Of a DNA stretch of 64,000 nt, positions 25,721 to 34,755 are shown piece by piece. Below the pieces are notes generated by a model, which searched no databases, was not told the origin of the DNA, and worked only from the letters and a program-made list of their open reading frames with translations. Position 1 is the stretch's first letter; the number at the start of each line of letters is the position of its first letter. A program made the position numbers and the translations under genes. Source of the DNA: Caldimonas tepidiphila (GTDB lineage Bacteria > Pseudomonadota > Gammaproteobacteria > Burkholderiales > Burkholderiaceae_C); the NCBI RefSeq assembly GCF_003569765.1, contig NZ_QXMG01000013.1:48237-112236 (forward strand). The letters run 5' to 3'.

Positions 25721-26710
25721 TTACTGCTGCTTGGTGACGTTCAGGTTGAACTGCTCGGCGAGCTTGCGGTAGCTCTGCGTCGAGCTCTTCACGAAGGCGT
25801 CGAGCTCGGCGCCGGTCATCGTGTAGGGGAAGAGCCCGCGCTGCTCGCGCAGCTGCGCATAGCCGGGGGCGGCCATCGCCTTGTTGAAGGCGTCCACCCA
25901 GGTCTTGTAGTCGGCGTCGCTGACCTTGGGGCCGACGTAGAAGCCGCGGATGATGGGCCAGTTGATGTCGTAGCCCTGCTCCTTGGCGGTCGGCACCGAC
26001 GCGAGCTTGCCCGGCAGGCGCTTGTCGGACATCACCGCGAGGATCTTGACCGGCGCGCCGGCCTCGATCTGCTGTGCGGCCTCCGAGGCGTCGCCCGCGT
26101 AGACCTGCACGTGGCCGCCCATCAGCGCCGTCATCGCCTCGCCGCCGCCCTCGAAGGCGACGAAGCGCATGCCCTTGTAGTCCAGGCCCGCGGCGCGCGC
26201 GGTCAGCGCCGCCTTCATCCAGTCCTGGCTGCCCACGGTGCCGCCGGCGCCGAAGATCACCTTGTTGGGCTCCTTCTTGAGCGCGGCCTCCAGGTCCTTG
26301 AGCGTGTTGAAGGGCGAGTCCTTCTTCACCAGCACCGCGCCGTAGTCGGCGCCGATCGCGGCGACCCAGCGCACGTCGTTCTCGTTGTAGCGGCCGAACT
26401 TGCCCTGCGCGAGGTTCAGCAGCGAGCCGCCGGAGAAGGCGACGATCACGTTCGGCTCGCCCGGGCGCTGCGCCACGATCGAGTTGTAGGCCACCGCGCC
26501 GATGCCGCCGGGCATGAAGGTGGTGCGCATCGGGTCCTGGATCAGCTTGGCGTCCTGCAGCATCGAGTTCGCGAGCTTGCAGGTCAGGTCGAACCCGCCG
26601 CCGGGCTTGGCCGGCGCGATGCATTCGGTCTTGTGCAGCGGGTTGGCGGCGGCGGGCAGTGCGGCGAGCAGGCCGAGGGCGCCGGCGAAGGCCGGGAGGA
26701 ATTTCTTCAT
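25721..26710 (-). CDS. tctC: Tricarboxylate-binding protein, Bug family
   Basis: The 329-residue periplasmic protein has a signal peptide (about residues 1-22, ending 'PAAANPLH') and a Bug/TctC fold, with 'CIAPAKPGGGFDLTCKLAN' providing the loop that contacts the substrate carboxylate. The first mature residues include a cysteine that could pair with the second one in 'TCKL'. Citrate or a related tricarboxylate is the probable ligand, but Bug proteins vary widely. It is the first gene of tctCBA and follows the regulator genes after 97 bases. Confidence 0.95.
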   Translation of the reverse strand: MKKFLPAFAGALGLLAALPAAANPLHKTECIAPAKPGGGFDLTCKLANSMLQDAKLIQDPMRTTFMPGGIGAVAYNSIVAQRPGEPNVIVAFSGGSLLNLAQGKFGRYNENDVRWVAAIGADYGAVLVKKDSPFNTLKDLEAALKKEPNKVIFGAGGTVGSQDWMKAALTARAAGLDYKGMRFVAFEGGGEAMTALMGGHVQVYAGDASEAAQQIEAGAPVKILAVMSDKRLPGKLASVPTAKEQGYDINWPIIRGFYVGPKVSDADYKTWVDAFNKAMAAPGYAQLREQRGLFPYTMTGAELDAFVKSSTQSYRKLAEQFNLNVTKQQ

Positions 26711-26787
26711 GGAGCGTCTCCAGATCGAATGAGTGGCGTGCCGGCAAGTCGCGCCGGTGCGACCCCATCAGGCTTTGGGGTGGCGCG

Positions 26788-26821
26788 ACTGTAGGAAACC
26801 GCCGCTTTCAGTCGGCTTTCA
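26788..26821 (-). promoter_or_regulatory. Candidate TctD-activated promoter of tctCBA
   Basis: Two identical 7-base repeats, GCTTTCA as read on the plus strand (26804-26810 and 26815-26821), are separated by four bases, giving the 11-bp period of OmpR/PhoB-family binding sites. Ten bases further downstream on the minus strand is a -10-like TACAGT (26788-26793). The repeat pair occupies the place of a -35 box, as in PHO-box promoters. The site overlaps the last codons of the sensor gene and lies about 95 bases upstream of tctC. Confidence 0.5.
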
Positions 26822-28244
26822 ATGACCCGTTCGCGGCATCGCCGCGCCGCGGCCACCACAGCGCCGCGCGCAGGCCGCCGGCGTCCGACGCGCGCTCCAG
26901 GCGCAGCACGCCGCCGTGGCGCTCGGCGATCGAGCGCGCGATCGCGAGGCCGAGCCCCGAGCCGCCGGCGACGCTGCCGCGGCCGCGCACGAAGCGCTGC
27001 CCGAGCAGGTCCCTCTCCTCGTCGGGCACGCCCGGGCCGTCGTCCTCGACCGTCGCACTGGCGCCGAGCGCGTCGGCGGCGGCCGACAGCGTCACGACGC
27101 CGCCCTCGGGCACGTAGCGGATCGCGTTGTCGACGAGGTTGGCAAGCGCCTCGCGCAGCAGCCCGCGGTCGCCCTCGACCGGCAGCGGCCGCGGCGGCTC
27201 GTCGATGCCGAGGTCGATGCGCCGCGCGCGCGCGCGCGGCAGCAGGTCGACCGCCACCTCGCGCAGCAGCGCGCCGAGCTCGAAGGGCTCGACGCGCACC
27301 GCGGCGGTGTCGCTGCGCGCCAGCGCCAGCAGCTGGTTGGTGGCGCGGATCGCGTGGTCGATCTGCTGCGACACCGCCTCGAGCGTCTGGCGCCGCGCCT
27401 CGGGGTCCGCTTCGCGCAGCGCGTAGTCCACCTGCGTGCGCAGCGTCGCCAGCGGCGTGCGCAGCTGGTGCGAGGCGTCGTCGAGGAACTGGCGCTGCTG
27501 CCCCGCGAGCTGCTGGCTGCGCGCCATCTGCTGGTTCACCGCCGCGACCAGCGGCTCGATCTCGGCCGGCAGGTCGCCCGCGGCCAGCGGCGTCAGGTCG
27601 CTCGCCGCGCGCTCGCGCACCTGCGCCGCGAGCCGCGACACCGGCCGCAGCGCCAGCGCGACGACCGCCGCCACCGCCAGCGCCATCATCGCCAGCAGCA
27701 GCGCGTCGCGCAGCGCCGCGCGCAGCACGAACTCGCGCGTGAACCGGGCGCGCGACTCGGTGGTCTCGGCCACCTGGATCACCAGGTGCTCGGCCTCGCT
27801 GCGCGTCAGCGGCCGGTCGAGCTCGCGCAGGTAGGCGCCCACTCGCAGCGGCTCGCCGAAGTAGACGGTGTCGTAGAAGACCGGCTGCTCGAGCTCGAGG
27901 GGCCGCGGCGGCAGCGGCAGGTCGGCGTTGCCCACCTCGACCAGGCGGTCGGCGGTGGCGACGCGGAAGAACACCCGGCCGTCGGCGGTGAGCTGGAAGA
28001 ACTCGAACAGCCGGTAGGGCAGCTCGACCGACAGGCCGCCGGTGGCGGTGGAGACGTTGGCGTCGATCGAGCGGATCGCGCCGAGCAGCGAGCGGTCGTA
28101 GGCGGCGTTGGCCGCGGCCAGCGCCTGGCGCTGCGTCATCCACAGCTCGGCCACGGTGACGAGCGCGACGGTGGGGATCAGCAGCAGCAGCAGCGTGCGT
28201 CGCAGGCTCGCCGCGCCGCCGCGCTCAGGCCGCCTCCAGCGCAT
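26808..28244 (-). CDS. tctE: TctE-like sensor histidine kinase
   Basis: The 478-residue kinase has two membrane segments (about residues 15-35 and 180-200) around a periplasmic sensor region, then a HAMP-like linker, the dimerisation helix with the phosphoacceptor in 'DDASHQLRTPLATLR', and an ATPase domain with N-box 'NLVDNAIRYV' and 'GSGLGLAIARSIAERHGG'. The DASHQLRTPL type and the neighbouring tctCBA identify the TctE subfamily, which senses extracellular tricarboxylate. Its start overlaps the tctD end by 20 bases. Confidence 0.93.
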   Translation of the reverse strand: MRWRRPERGGAASLRRTLLLLLIPTVALVTVAELWMTQRQALAAANAAYDRSLLGAIRSIDANVSTATGGLSVELPYRLFEFFQLTADGRVFFRVATADRLVEVGNADLPLPPRPLELEQPVFYDTVYFGEPLRVGAYLRELDRPLTRSEAEHLVIQVAETTESRARFTREFVLRAALRDALLLAMMALAVAAVVALALRPVSRLAAQVRERAASDLTPLAAGDLPAEIEPLVAAVNQQMARSQQLAGQQRQFLDDASHQLRTPLATLRTQVDYALREADPEARRQTLEAVSQQIDHAIRATNQLLALARSDTAAVRVEPFELGALLREVAVDLLPRARARRIDLGIDEPPRPLPVEGDRGLLREALANLVDNAIRYVPEGGVVTLSAAADALGASATVEDDGPGVPDEERDLLGQRFVRGRGSVAGGSGLGLAIARSIAERHGGVLRLERASDAGGLRAALWWPRRGDAANGSLKAD

Positions 28245-28890
28245 AGCCCAGCCCGCGGAAGGTGACGATGCGCACGCCCTTGTCCTCCAGGCGCTTCCTG
28301 AGCCGGTGCACCAGCACCTCGATCGCCTCGGGCTGCACGTCGTCCTCGTCGGAGAAGACGCGGTCGAGGATCTGCTGCTTGGACAGCGGCTCGCCGCTGC
28401 GCTGGATCAGCGCACGCAGCACCGCCTGCTCGCGCGGCGACAGCGCCAGCGGCTCCTGGTGCAGCGTGAACTGGCGCGTGACGGTGTCGAAGGCGAGCGG
28501 CCCGCAGGCGAAGCGCGGGTGCTCGACGCCGCGCGCGCGGCGGATCAGCGCGGTCAGCCGCGCCTCGAGCTCGGCGAGCGCGAAGGGTTTCGCGAGGAAG
28601 TCGTCGGCGCCCTCGTTGAGCGTGCCGACGCGCTCGGCGAGCGAGTCGCGCGCGGTCAGGATCAGCACCGGCAGGCGCCGGTCCTGCGCGCGCAGGCGTT
28701 GCAGCAGCTCGCGCCCGCCCTGCCCCGGCAGCCCGAGGTCGAGGATCAGGGCGTCGTAGTCGTACTCGGACAGCGAGCGCTCGGCGAGCCGCCCGTCGTC
28801 GACCCAGTCGACGCGGAAGCCCGCGTGCTCGAGCGCGCGGGACAGCCACTGCCCCAGCGCATGTTCGTCTTCGGCCAGCAGGACGCGCAT
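28225..28890 (-). CDS. tctD: TctD-like OmpR-family response regulator
   Basis: The 221-residue regulator has a receiver domain (about residues 1-115; phosphoacceptor aspartate in 'ALILDLGLPGQGG', acidic pocket in 'LAEDEHALG') and an OmpR-type winged helix (about 125-218, with 'LSPREQAVLRALIQR' and 'VHRLRKRLEDKGVRI'). It would activate tctCBA on phosphorylation by TctE. It starts 22 bases after gshA on the same strand, so readthrough from gshA is possible. Confidence 0.95.
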   Translation of the reverse strand: MRVLLAEDEHALGQWLSRALEHAGFRVDWVDDGRLAERSLSEYDYDALILDLGLPGQGGRELLQRLRAQDRRLPVLILTARDSLAERVGTLNEGADDFLAKPFALAELEARLTALIRRARGVEHPRFACGPLAFDTVTRQFTLHQEPLALSPREQAVLRALIQRSGEPLSKQQILDRVFSDEDDVQPEAIEVLVHRLRKRLEDKGVRIVTFRGLGYALEAA

Positions 28891-28912
28891 GAGCGACGGC
28901 GGGCGGGCCGAC

Positions 28913-30208
28913 TCAGTCGTAGACCTCGGCGTCCGGGTCGGTGGCCTCGAGCTCGTAGCTCGCCGCGAGCATCGCCAGGCGCGCGATCACGCCGTACATG
29001 TAGAAGCGGTTCGGCGCGCTCGCGCCCGGCTTGGCGCCGCGCTGCGGCAGCTGCGCCGGCTCGGCGAAGGCCAGCGGCACGAAGCTCGCGCCGGGCGAGT
29101 TCAGGTTCTCGTCGATGCCGCGCTCGCCGTGCACGCGGTAGAAGCCGCCGACCACGTAGCGGTCGATCATGTAGACCACGGGCTCGGCCACCTTGTCCTC
29201 GACGCGCTCGTAGGTCGGCACGCCCTCCTGGATGATGACCTCCGAGACCTCCTGGCCGTCCTTGATGACGCTCATCTTGTTGCGCGTCTTGCGGTTGAGC
29301 TCGGCGAGGTCCTTCGCGTCGCGCACCGTCATGATGCCCATGCCGTAGGTGCCGGCGTCGGCCTTGACGATCACGAAGGGCTTCTCCTGGATGCCGTACT
29401 CCTTGTACTTGCGCCGGATCTTCGCGAGCAGCGCGTCGGCGTGGCTCTGCAGCGCCTCGATGTTGTTGCCCTCGTGGAAGTCGATCTCGCCGCAGCGCGT
29501 GAACATCGGGTTGATCAGCCAGGCGTCCATGCCGAGCAGCTTGGCGAACTTCTTGGCCACCTCCTCGTAGGCCTGGAAGTGGTTGGACTTGCGCCGCACC
29601 GCCCAGCCGGCATGCAACGGCGGCAGCAGGTACTGCTCGTGCAGGTCCTCCAGCACCTTCGGCAGTCCCGCCGACAGGTCGTTGTTGAGCAGGATCGTGC
29701 AGGGGTCGAAGTCCTTGAGGCCGAGCCGCCGCTTGGTGCGCAGCAGCGGCTCGAGCGTGAGCGTCGAGCCGTCGGCGAGCGTGATGTCGCTCGGCCCGGT
29801 GACGGTCTCGTCGAGCGTGCCCAGGCGCACGTTGAGCCCGGCCTGCGTGAAGATCTGCACCAGCCTTTGCACGTTTGCAAGGTAGAAGCTGTTGCGGGTG
29901 TGCCGCTCCGGGATCAGCAGCAGGTTCTTCGCCTCGGGACAGATCTTCTCGATCGCCGCCATCGCCGCCTGCACGGCCAGCGGCAGCATCTCCTCGGTCA
30001 GGTTGTTGAAGCCGCCCGGGAACAGGTTGGTGTCCACCGGCGCGAGCTTGAAGCCCGCGTTGCGCACGTCCACCGAGGTGTAGAACGGCGGCGTATGCTC
30101 CATCCACTCCAGCCGGAACCAACGCTCGATCGCCGGCATCGACTCGAGGATGCGCTGCTCCAACTCGTTGATGGGGCCGTTGAGTGCCGTGATGAGATGA
30201 GGGACCAT
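28913..30208 (-). CDS. gshA: Glutamate-cysteine ligase, ferrooxidans type
   Basis: The 431-residue protein starts 'MVPHLITALNGPINELEQRI' and is of the GshA type first seen in acidithiobacilli (TIGR02049), distinct from the E. coli enzyme; it catalyses the first, ATP-dependent step of glutathione synthesis. Supportive features are 'FYTSVDVRNAGFKLAPVDTN', 'FVIVKADAGTYGMGIMTV' as a nucleotide-grasp-like segment, and 'FMYGVIAR'-like terminal residues. It is followed after 22 bases by tctDE. The second-step gene gshB is about 7 kb downstream on the same strand. Confidence 0.93.
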   Translation of the reverse strand: MVPHLITALNGPINELEQRILESMPAIERWFRLEWMEHTPPFYTSVDVRNAGFKLAPVDTNLFPGGFNNLTEEMLPLAVQAAMAAIEKICPEAKNLLLIPERHTRNSFYLANVQRLVQIFTQAGLNVRLGTLDETVTGPSDITLADGSTLTLEPLLRTKRRLGLKDFDPCTILLNNDLSAGLPKVLEDLHEQYLLPPLHAGWAVRRKSNHFQAYEEVAKKFAKLLGMDAWLINPMFTRCGEIDFHEGNNIEALQSHADALLAKIRRKYKEYGIQEKPFVIVKADAGTYGMGIMTVRDAKDLAELNRKTRNKMSVIKDGQEVSEVIIQEGVPTYERVEDKVAEPVVYMIDRYVVGGFYRVHGERGIDENLNSPGASFVPLAFAEPAQLPQRGAKPGASAPNRFYMYGVIARLAMLAASYELEATDPDAEVYD

Positions 30209-30256
30209 GGAAATGCCTGTGCAATGGGAGAGCGGCCGCGCGCGGCCCGGCAGAGC

Positions 30257-30262
30257 ATTCTA
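30257..30262 (-). promoter_or_regulatory. Candidate -10 element of gshA
   Basis: TAGAAT on the minus strand lies 49 bases upstream of the gshA ATG in an otherwise GC-rich spacer. No good -35 hexamer is visible at standard spacing. Confidence 0.35.
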
Positions 30263-30300
30263 GGCATTTGACGCGCCTGCGCCGCCATGCGCGGGCCAAA

Positions 30301-30328
30301 TGGAAAGGGGCCTCCCTCGGGAGGCCCC
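30301..30328 (-). terminator. Intrinsic terminator after amtB
   Basis: A 10-bp perfect stem (30319-30328 with 30307-30316, GGGGCCTCCC/GGGAGGCCCC) with a 2-base loop is followed on the minus strand by a T-rich run (TTTCCATTT). It lies about 57 bases after the amtB stop and should end the porin-glnK-amtB transcript. Confidence 0.75.
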
Positions 30329-30384
30329 CGGTGCGGGCCGGCCCGCCGGGCACGCAGCGTGCCCGCGGGACGGCCGGCGACGGC

Positions 30385-31797
30385 TCAGCGGTGGTAGGCG
30401 GTCTCGCCGTGCGAGGTGATGTCCAGGCCCTCGCGCTCGGCTTCCTCGGGGACGCGCAGGCCGACCACCAGATCGACGAGCTTGTAGGCGACGACCGAGA
30501 CGATGGCTGACCACACGATCGTGATCACGACGCCCTTGGCCTGCACGAACAGCTGGTGCGCGATCGAGAAGTCCTCGGCACCGGTGCCGCCGAGGGCCGG
30601 CGCGGTGAACACGCCGGTCAGCAGCGCGCCGACGATGCCGCCGACGCCGTGCACGCCGAACACGTCGAGCGCGTCATCGGCGCCGAGCATGCGCTTCAAG
30701 CCGTTGACGCCCCACAGGCAGACCAGGCCGGAGATCAGGCCGATCGCGATCGCGCCCATCGGGCCGACGGTGCCGCAGGCCGGGGTGATGCCGACCAGGC
30801 CCGCGACCGCGCCGGAGGCGGCGCCGAGCATCGAGGCCTTGCCCTTGGCGAGCGACTCGCCGCCGATCCAGGCGAGCGTCGCCGCGCCGGTGGCCAGCAG
30901 CGTGTTGACGAAGGCGAGCGCGGCGGTGCTGTTGGCCTCGAGCGCGGAGCCGGCGTTGAAGCCGAACCAGCCCACCCACAGCAGCGAGGCGCCGACCATC
31001 GTCAGCGTCAGCGAGTGCGGCGCCATCGATTCGCGGCCGTAGCCGATGCGCTTGCCCACCAGGTAGGCGCCCACCAGGCCCGCGACGCCTGCGTTGATGT
31101 GCACCACGGTGCCGCCGGCGAAGTCGAGCGCGCCGTCCTTGAACAGGTAGCCCTCGGCGAACCAGACCATGTGCGCCACCGGCAGGTAGCTGAAGGTGAA
31201 CCACAGCACGATGAACAGCAGCACCGCGGAGAACTTGATGCGCTCGGCGAAGGAGCCGACGATCAGCGCGCAGGTGATGGCCGCGAAGGTCGACTGGAAG
31301 GCGACGAACACGTACTCGGGGATCTTGGCGGCCGGGTTGAAGGTGTCGGCCAGCGAATCGACCGTGACGCCCTTGAGGAAGATCTTGTCGAGCGTGCCGA
31401 TGAACTCGCCGCCGCCGCCGAAGGCCAGGCTGTAGCCGTAGACGGCCCACAGCACGACGATCAGCGAGAACACGACGAAGACCTGCATCAGCACCGACAG
31501 CATGTTCTTCGAGCGGACCAGGCCGCCGTAGAACAGCGCCAGGCCGGGGAGGACCATCAGGATGACGAGCAGCGTCGCGGTCATCATCCAGGCGACGTCG
31601 CCCTTGTTGACGGTCGCCTCGGGGGTCGCGGGGGCGGCGGTCTCGGCAGTTGCGGCGGCCGCAGGCGCCGCGGCCTCGGCCGCGGGTGCCGCGACGGCGG
31701 CTGCGGGCGCGGCGGCCGGCTCGGTCTGTGCCAGGGCCGTGCCGCCGAAGCCGAAGGCGGCGAGGCTCAGCGCCAGGGTTGCAAGCAGTTTCTTCAT
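30385..31797 (-). CDS. amtB: Ammonium channel AmtB
   Basis: The 470-residue precursor has a signal peptide, an unusually long alanine/proline-rich periplasmic tail (about residues 25-60), and eleven membrane helices. The twin pore histidines are present in 'GGTVVHINAGVAG' and 'DVFGVHGVGGIVGAL'. It conducts ammonium into the cell and is blocked by unmodified GlnK. The frame is open further upstream, but the ATG at 31797 has a GAGGAG site. It is 13 bases from glnK. Confidence 0.96.
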   Translation of the reverse strand: MKKLLATLALSLAAFGFGGTALAQTEPAAAPAAAVAAPAAEAAAPAAAATAETAAPATPEATVNKGDVAWMMTATLLVILMVLPGLALFYGGLVRSKNMLSVLMQVFVVFSLIVVLWAVYGYSLAFGGGGEFIGTLDKIFLKGVTVDSLADTFNPAAKIPEYVFVAFQSTFAAITCALIVGSFAERIKFSAVLLFIVLWFTFSYLPVAHMVWFAEGYLFKDGALDFAGGTVVHINAGVAGLVGAYLVGKRIGYGRESMAPHSLTLTMVGASLLWVGWFGFNAGSALEANSTAALAFVNTLLATGAATLAWIGGESLAKGKASMLGAASGAVAGLVGITPACGTVGPMGAIAIGLISGLVCLWGVNGLKRMLGADDALDVFGVHGVGGIVGALLTGVFTAPALGGTGAEDFSIAHQLFVQAKGVVITIVWSAIVSVVAYKLVDLVVGLRVPEEAEREGLDITSHGETAYHR

Positions 31798-31810
31798 GAT
31801 TCGTCGCTCC

Positions 31811-32927
<1,117 letters not shown>

Positions 32928-32972
32928 CTGGGGCTCCATCCGTGGTTTTAGAGAAGGGACGGGGCCATCGTC

Positions 32973-32988
32973 TGCATGATCCATGCCA
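32973..32988 (-). promoter_or_regulatory. Sigma-54 (RpoN) promoter of porin-glnK-amtB
   Basis: The minus-strand sequence TGGCATG-GATC-ATGCA differs from the consensus TGGCACG-N4-TTGCA at two positions and keeps the invariant GG (-24) and GC (-12) at exact spacing. It predicts a transcript starting near 32961, giving a leader of about 34 bases before the porin ATG. Nitrogen-limitation control fits the downstream genes. Confidence 0.75.
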
Positions 32989-33035
32989 CGGCCTTCCTGC
33001 ACGGCCCTGCACCACGACAAGGCGCAGCGGGAAGC

Positions 33036-33084
33036 GCGCACCGCGTTGTGCGCATCTTCTTGGTGCATCGCGCGCGCCATGCAC
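33036..33084 (-). promoter_or_regulatory. Candidate NtrC enhancer sites
   Basis: At 33051-33067 the minus strand agrees with the NtrC consensus TGCACCAAAATGGTGCA at about 13 of 17 positions. It is flanked by two further dyads: GCGCAC-N6-GTGCGC (33036-33053) and GTGCAT-N10-ATGCAC (33063-33084). The best site centres about 98 bases upstream of the predicted sigma-54 start, a usual distance for an enhancer. Confidence 0.55.
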
Positions 33085-33201
33085 GCTTTCGAAGCCGGCT
33101 TGTGGCATCGCAACATCGCCGCGGTGCCGCACCCTGCCCATTCGCGGGAGGGCGGCACAGAATGCGGGAACGCGCCCTTGCCCTCCGCCGCACTGCCGCC
33201 C

Positions 33202-34743
33202 ATGTCGCTCGCGATCGTCCACAGCCGCGCCCTGAGCGGGCTGCACGCCCCGGAAGTCACCGTCGAGGTGCATCTCGCCAACGGCCTGCCGAGCTTCACG
33301 CTGGTGGGGCTCCCCGACACCGAGGTCAAGGAGGCGCGCGAGCGCGTGCGCGCCGCGCTGCTCAACAGCGGGCTGGAGTTCCCGCACAACAAGCGCATCA
33401 CGGTGAACCTCGCGCCGGCGGAGCTGCCGAAGGAGTCCGGTCGCTTCGACCTGCCGATCGCGCTCGGCATCCTGGCGGCGAGCGGCCAGCTCGACGCGGC
33501 CCGGCTCGACGCCTTCGAGTTCGCGGGCGAGCTGTCGCTGGCGGGCGAGCTGCGGCCGGTGCGCGGCGCGCTCGCGATGGCGCTGGCGCTGCAGGGTGCG
33601 CAGGGCCGGGCGCGCGGCCTGGTGCTGCCGCCGGCGAGCGCGCGGGAGGCCGCACTCCTGGCGGAGGCCTGCGTCTACGGGGCGCGCCACCTGCTCGACG
33701 TGGTGCGCGCGCTGCTGCCGGGCGAGCGCCCCGAGGGGGCCGCCGCGGAGGAGGACGGGGGCTGGCAGCGCGTGCAGGCGCAGCCGGCATCCCGGCCGGC
33801 AGAGGTCCCGGACCTGCGCGACGTGAAGGGGCAGTCGCTCGCGAAGCGGGCGCTGGAGATCGCCGCGGCCGGCATGCACCACCTGCTGCTCGTCGGGCCG
33901 CCTGGCAGCGGCAAGTCGATGCTGGCGCAGCGCTTCGCCGGGCTGCTGCCGCCGCTCGACACCGGCGCCGCGCTCGAATCGGCCGCGGTGCTGAGCCTCG
34001 TCGGCGCCTTCGACGCCGCGCGCTGGCGCCAGCGCGTGCTGCGCAGCCCGCACCACAGCGCCTCGTCGGTGGCGCTGGTCGGCGGCGGCTCGCCGCCGCG
34101 GCCGGGCGAGATCTCGCTCGCCCACCATGGCGTGCTGTTCCTCGACGAGCTGCCGGAATTCCCGCGCAGCGCGCTCGAGGCGCTGCGCGAGCCGCTGGAG
34201 ACCGGCCGCATCGTCGTGTCGCGCGCGGCGCGGCAGGCCGAGTTCCCGGCGCGCTTCCAGCTGATCGCCGCAATGAACCCCTGCCCCTGCGGCCACCTCG
34301 GCTCGCCGCTGGCGGCCTGCCGCTGCTCGCCCGAGGCGGTCGCGCGCTACCAGGGCCGGCTCAGCGGCCCGCTGCTCGACCGGCTCGACCTGCGCATCGA
34401 GGTGCCCGCGGTCATGCCGGCGGAGCTGGCCGGCGCGCCTGACGGCGAGCCGAGCGCGGCGGTCGCCGCGCGGGTGGCGGCCGCCCTCGAGCGGCAGCTG
34501 CAGCGCCAGGGTCTCCCGAACGGGCGGCTCGAAGGCGAGGCGCTCGACCGGCACTGCACGCTCGCGCCGGCCGCCGCCGAGCTGCTGCAGGCCGCGGCGC
34601 TGCGGCTCGGCTGGTCGGCGCGCAGCTACCACCGCGTGCTGAGAGTGGCGCGCACGGTGGCCGATCTCGCCGGCAGCGCGCGCATCGAGACCGCCCAGGT
34701 CGCCGAGGCGATCCAGTTGCGGCGGGCGCTGGGCAGGGCCTGA
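33202..34743 (+). CDS. comM: Mg-chelatase-like AAA+ helicase ComM
   Basis: The 513-residue protein has an N-terminal Lon-protease-like fold (about residues 1-165, 'MSLAIVHSRALSGLHAPEV'), an AAA+ domain with Walker A 'GPPGSGKSM' and Walker B 'VLFLDELPEF', and the C-terminal Mg-chelatase domain with 'MNPCPCG'. ComM/YifB is a branch-migration helicase that aids integration of foreign DNA during natural transformation. The frame is open well upstream, but the ATG at 33202 matches the family. No other competence genes are in the window. Confidence 0.95.
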   Translation: MSLAIVHSRALSGLHAPEVTVEVHLANGLPSFTLVGLPDTEVKEARERVRAALLNSGLEFPHNKRITVNLAPAELPKESGRFDLPIALGILAASGQLDAARLDAFEFAGELSLAGELRPVRGALAMALALQGAQGRARGLVLPPASAREAALLAEACVYGARHLLDVVRALLPGERPEGAAAEEDGGWQRVQAQPASRPAEVPDLRDVKGQSLAKRALEIAAAGMHHLLLVGPPGSGKSMLAQRFAGLLPPLDTGAALESAAVLSLVGAFDAARWRQRVLRSPHHSASSVALVGGGSPPRPGEISLAHHGVLFLDELPEFPRSALEALREPLETGRIVVSRAARQAEFPARFQLIAAMNPCPCGHLGSPLAACRCSPEAVARYQGRLSGPLLDRLDLRIEVPAVMPAELAGAPDGEPSAAVAARVAAALERQLQRQGLPNGRLEGEALDRHCTLAPAAAELLQAAALRLGWSARSYHRVLRVARTVADLAGSARIETAQVAEAIQLRRALGRA

Positions 34744-34755
34744 GCCCGGCCCCGT

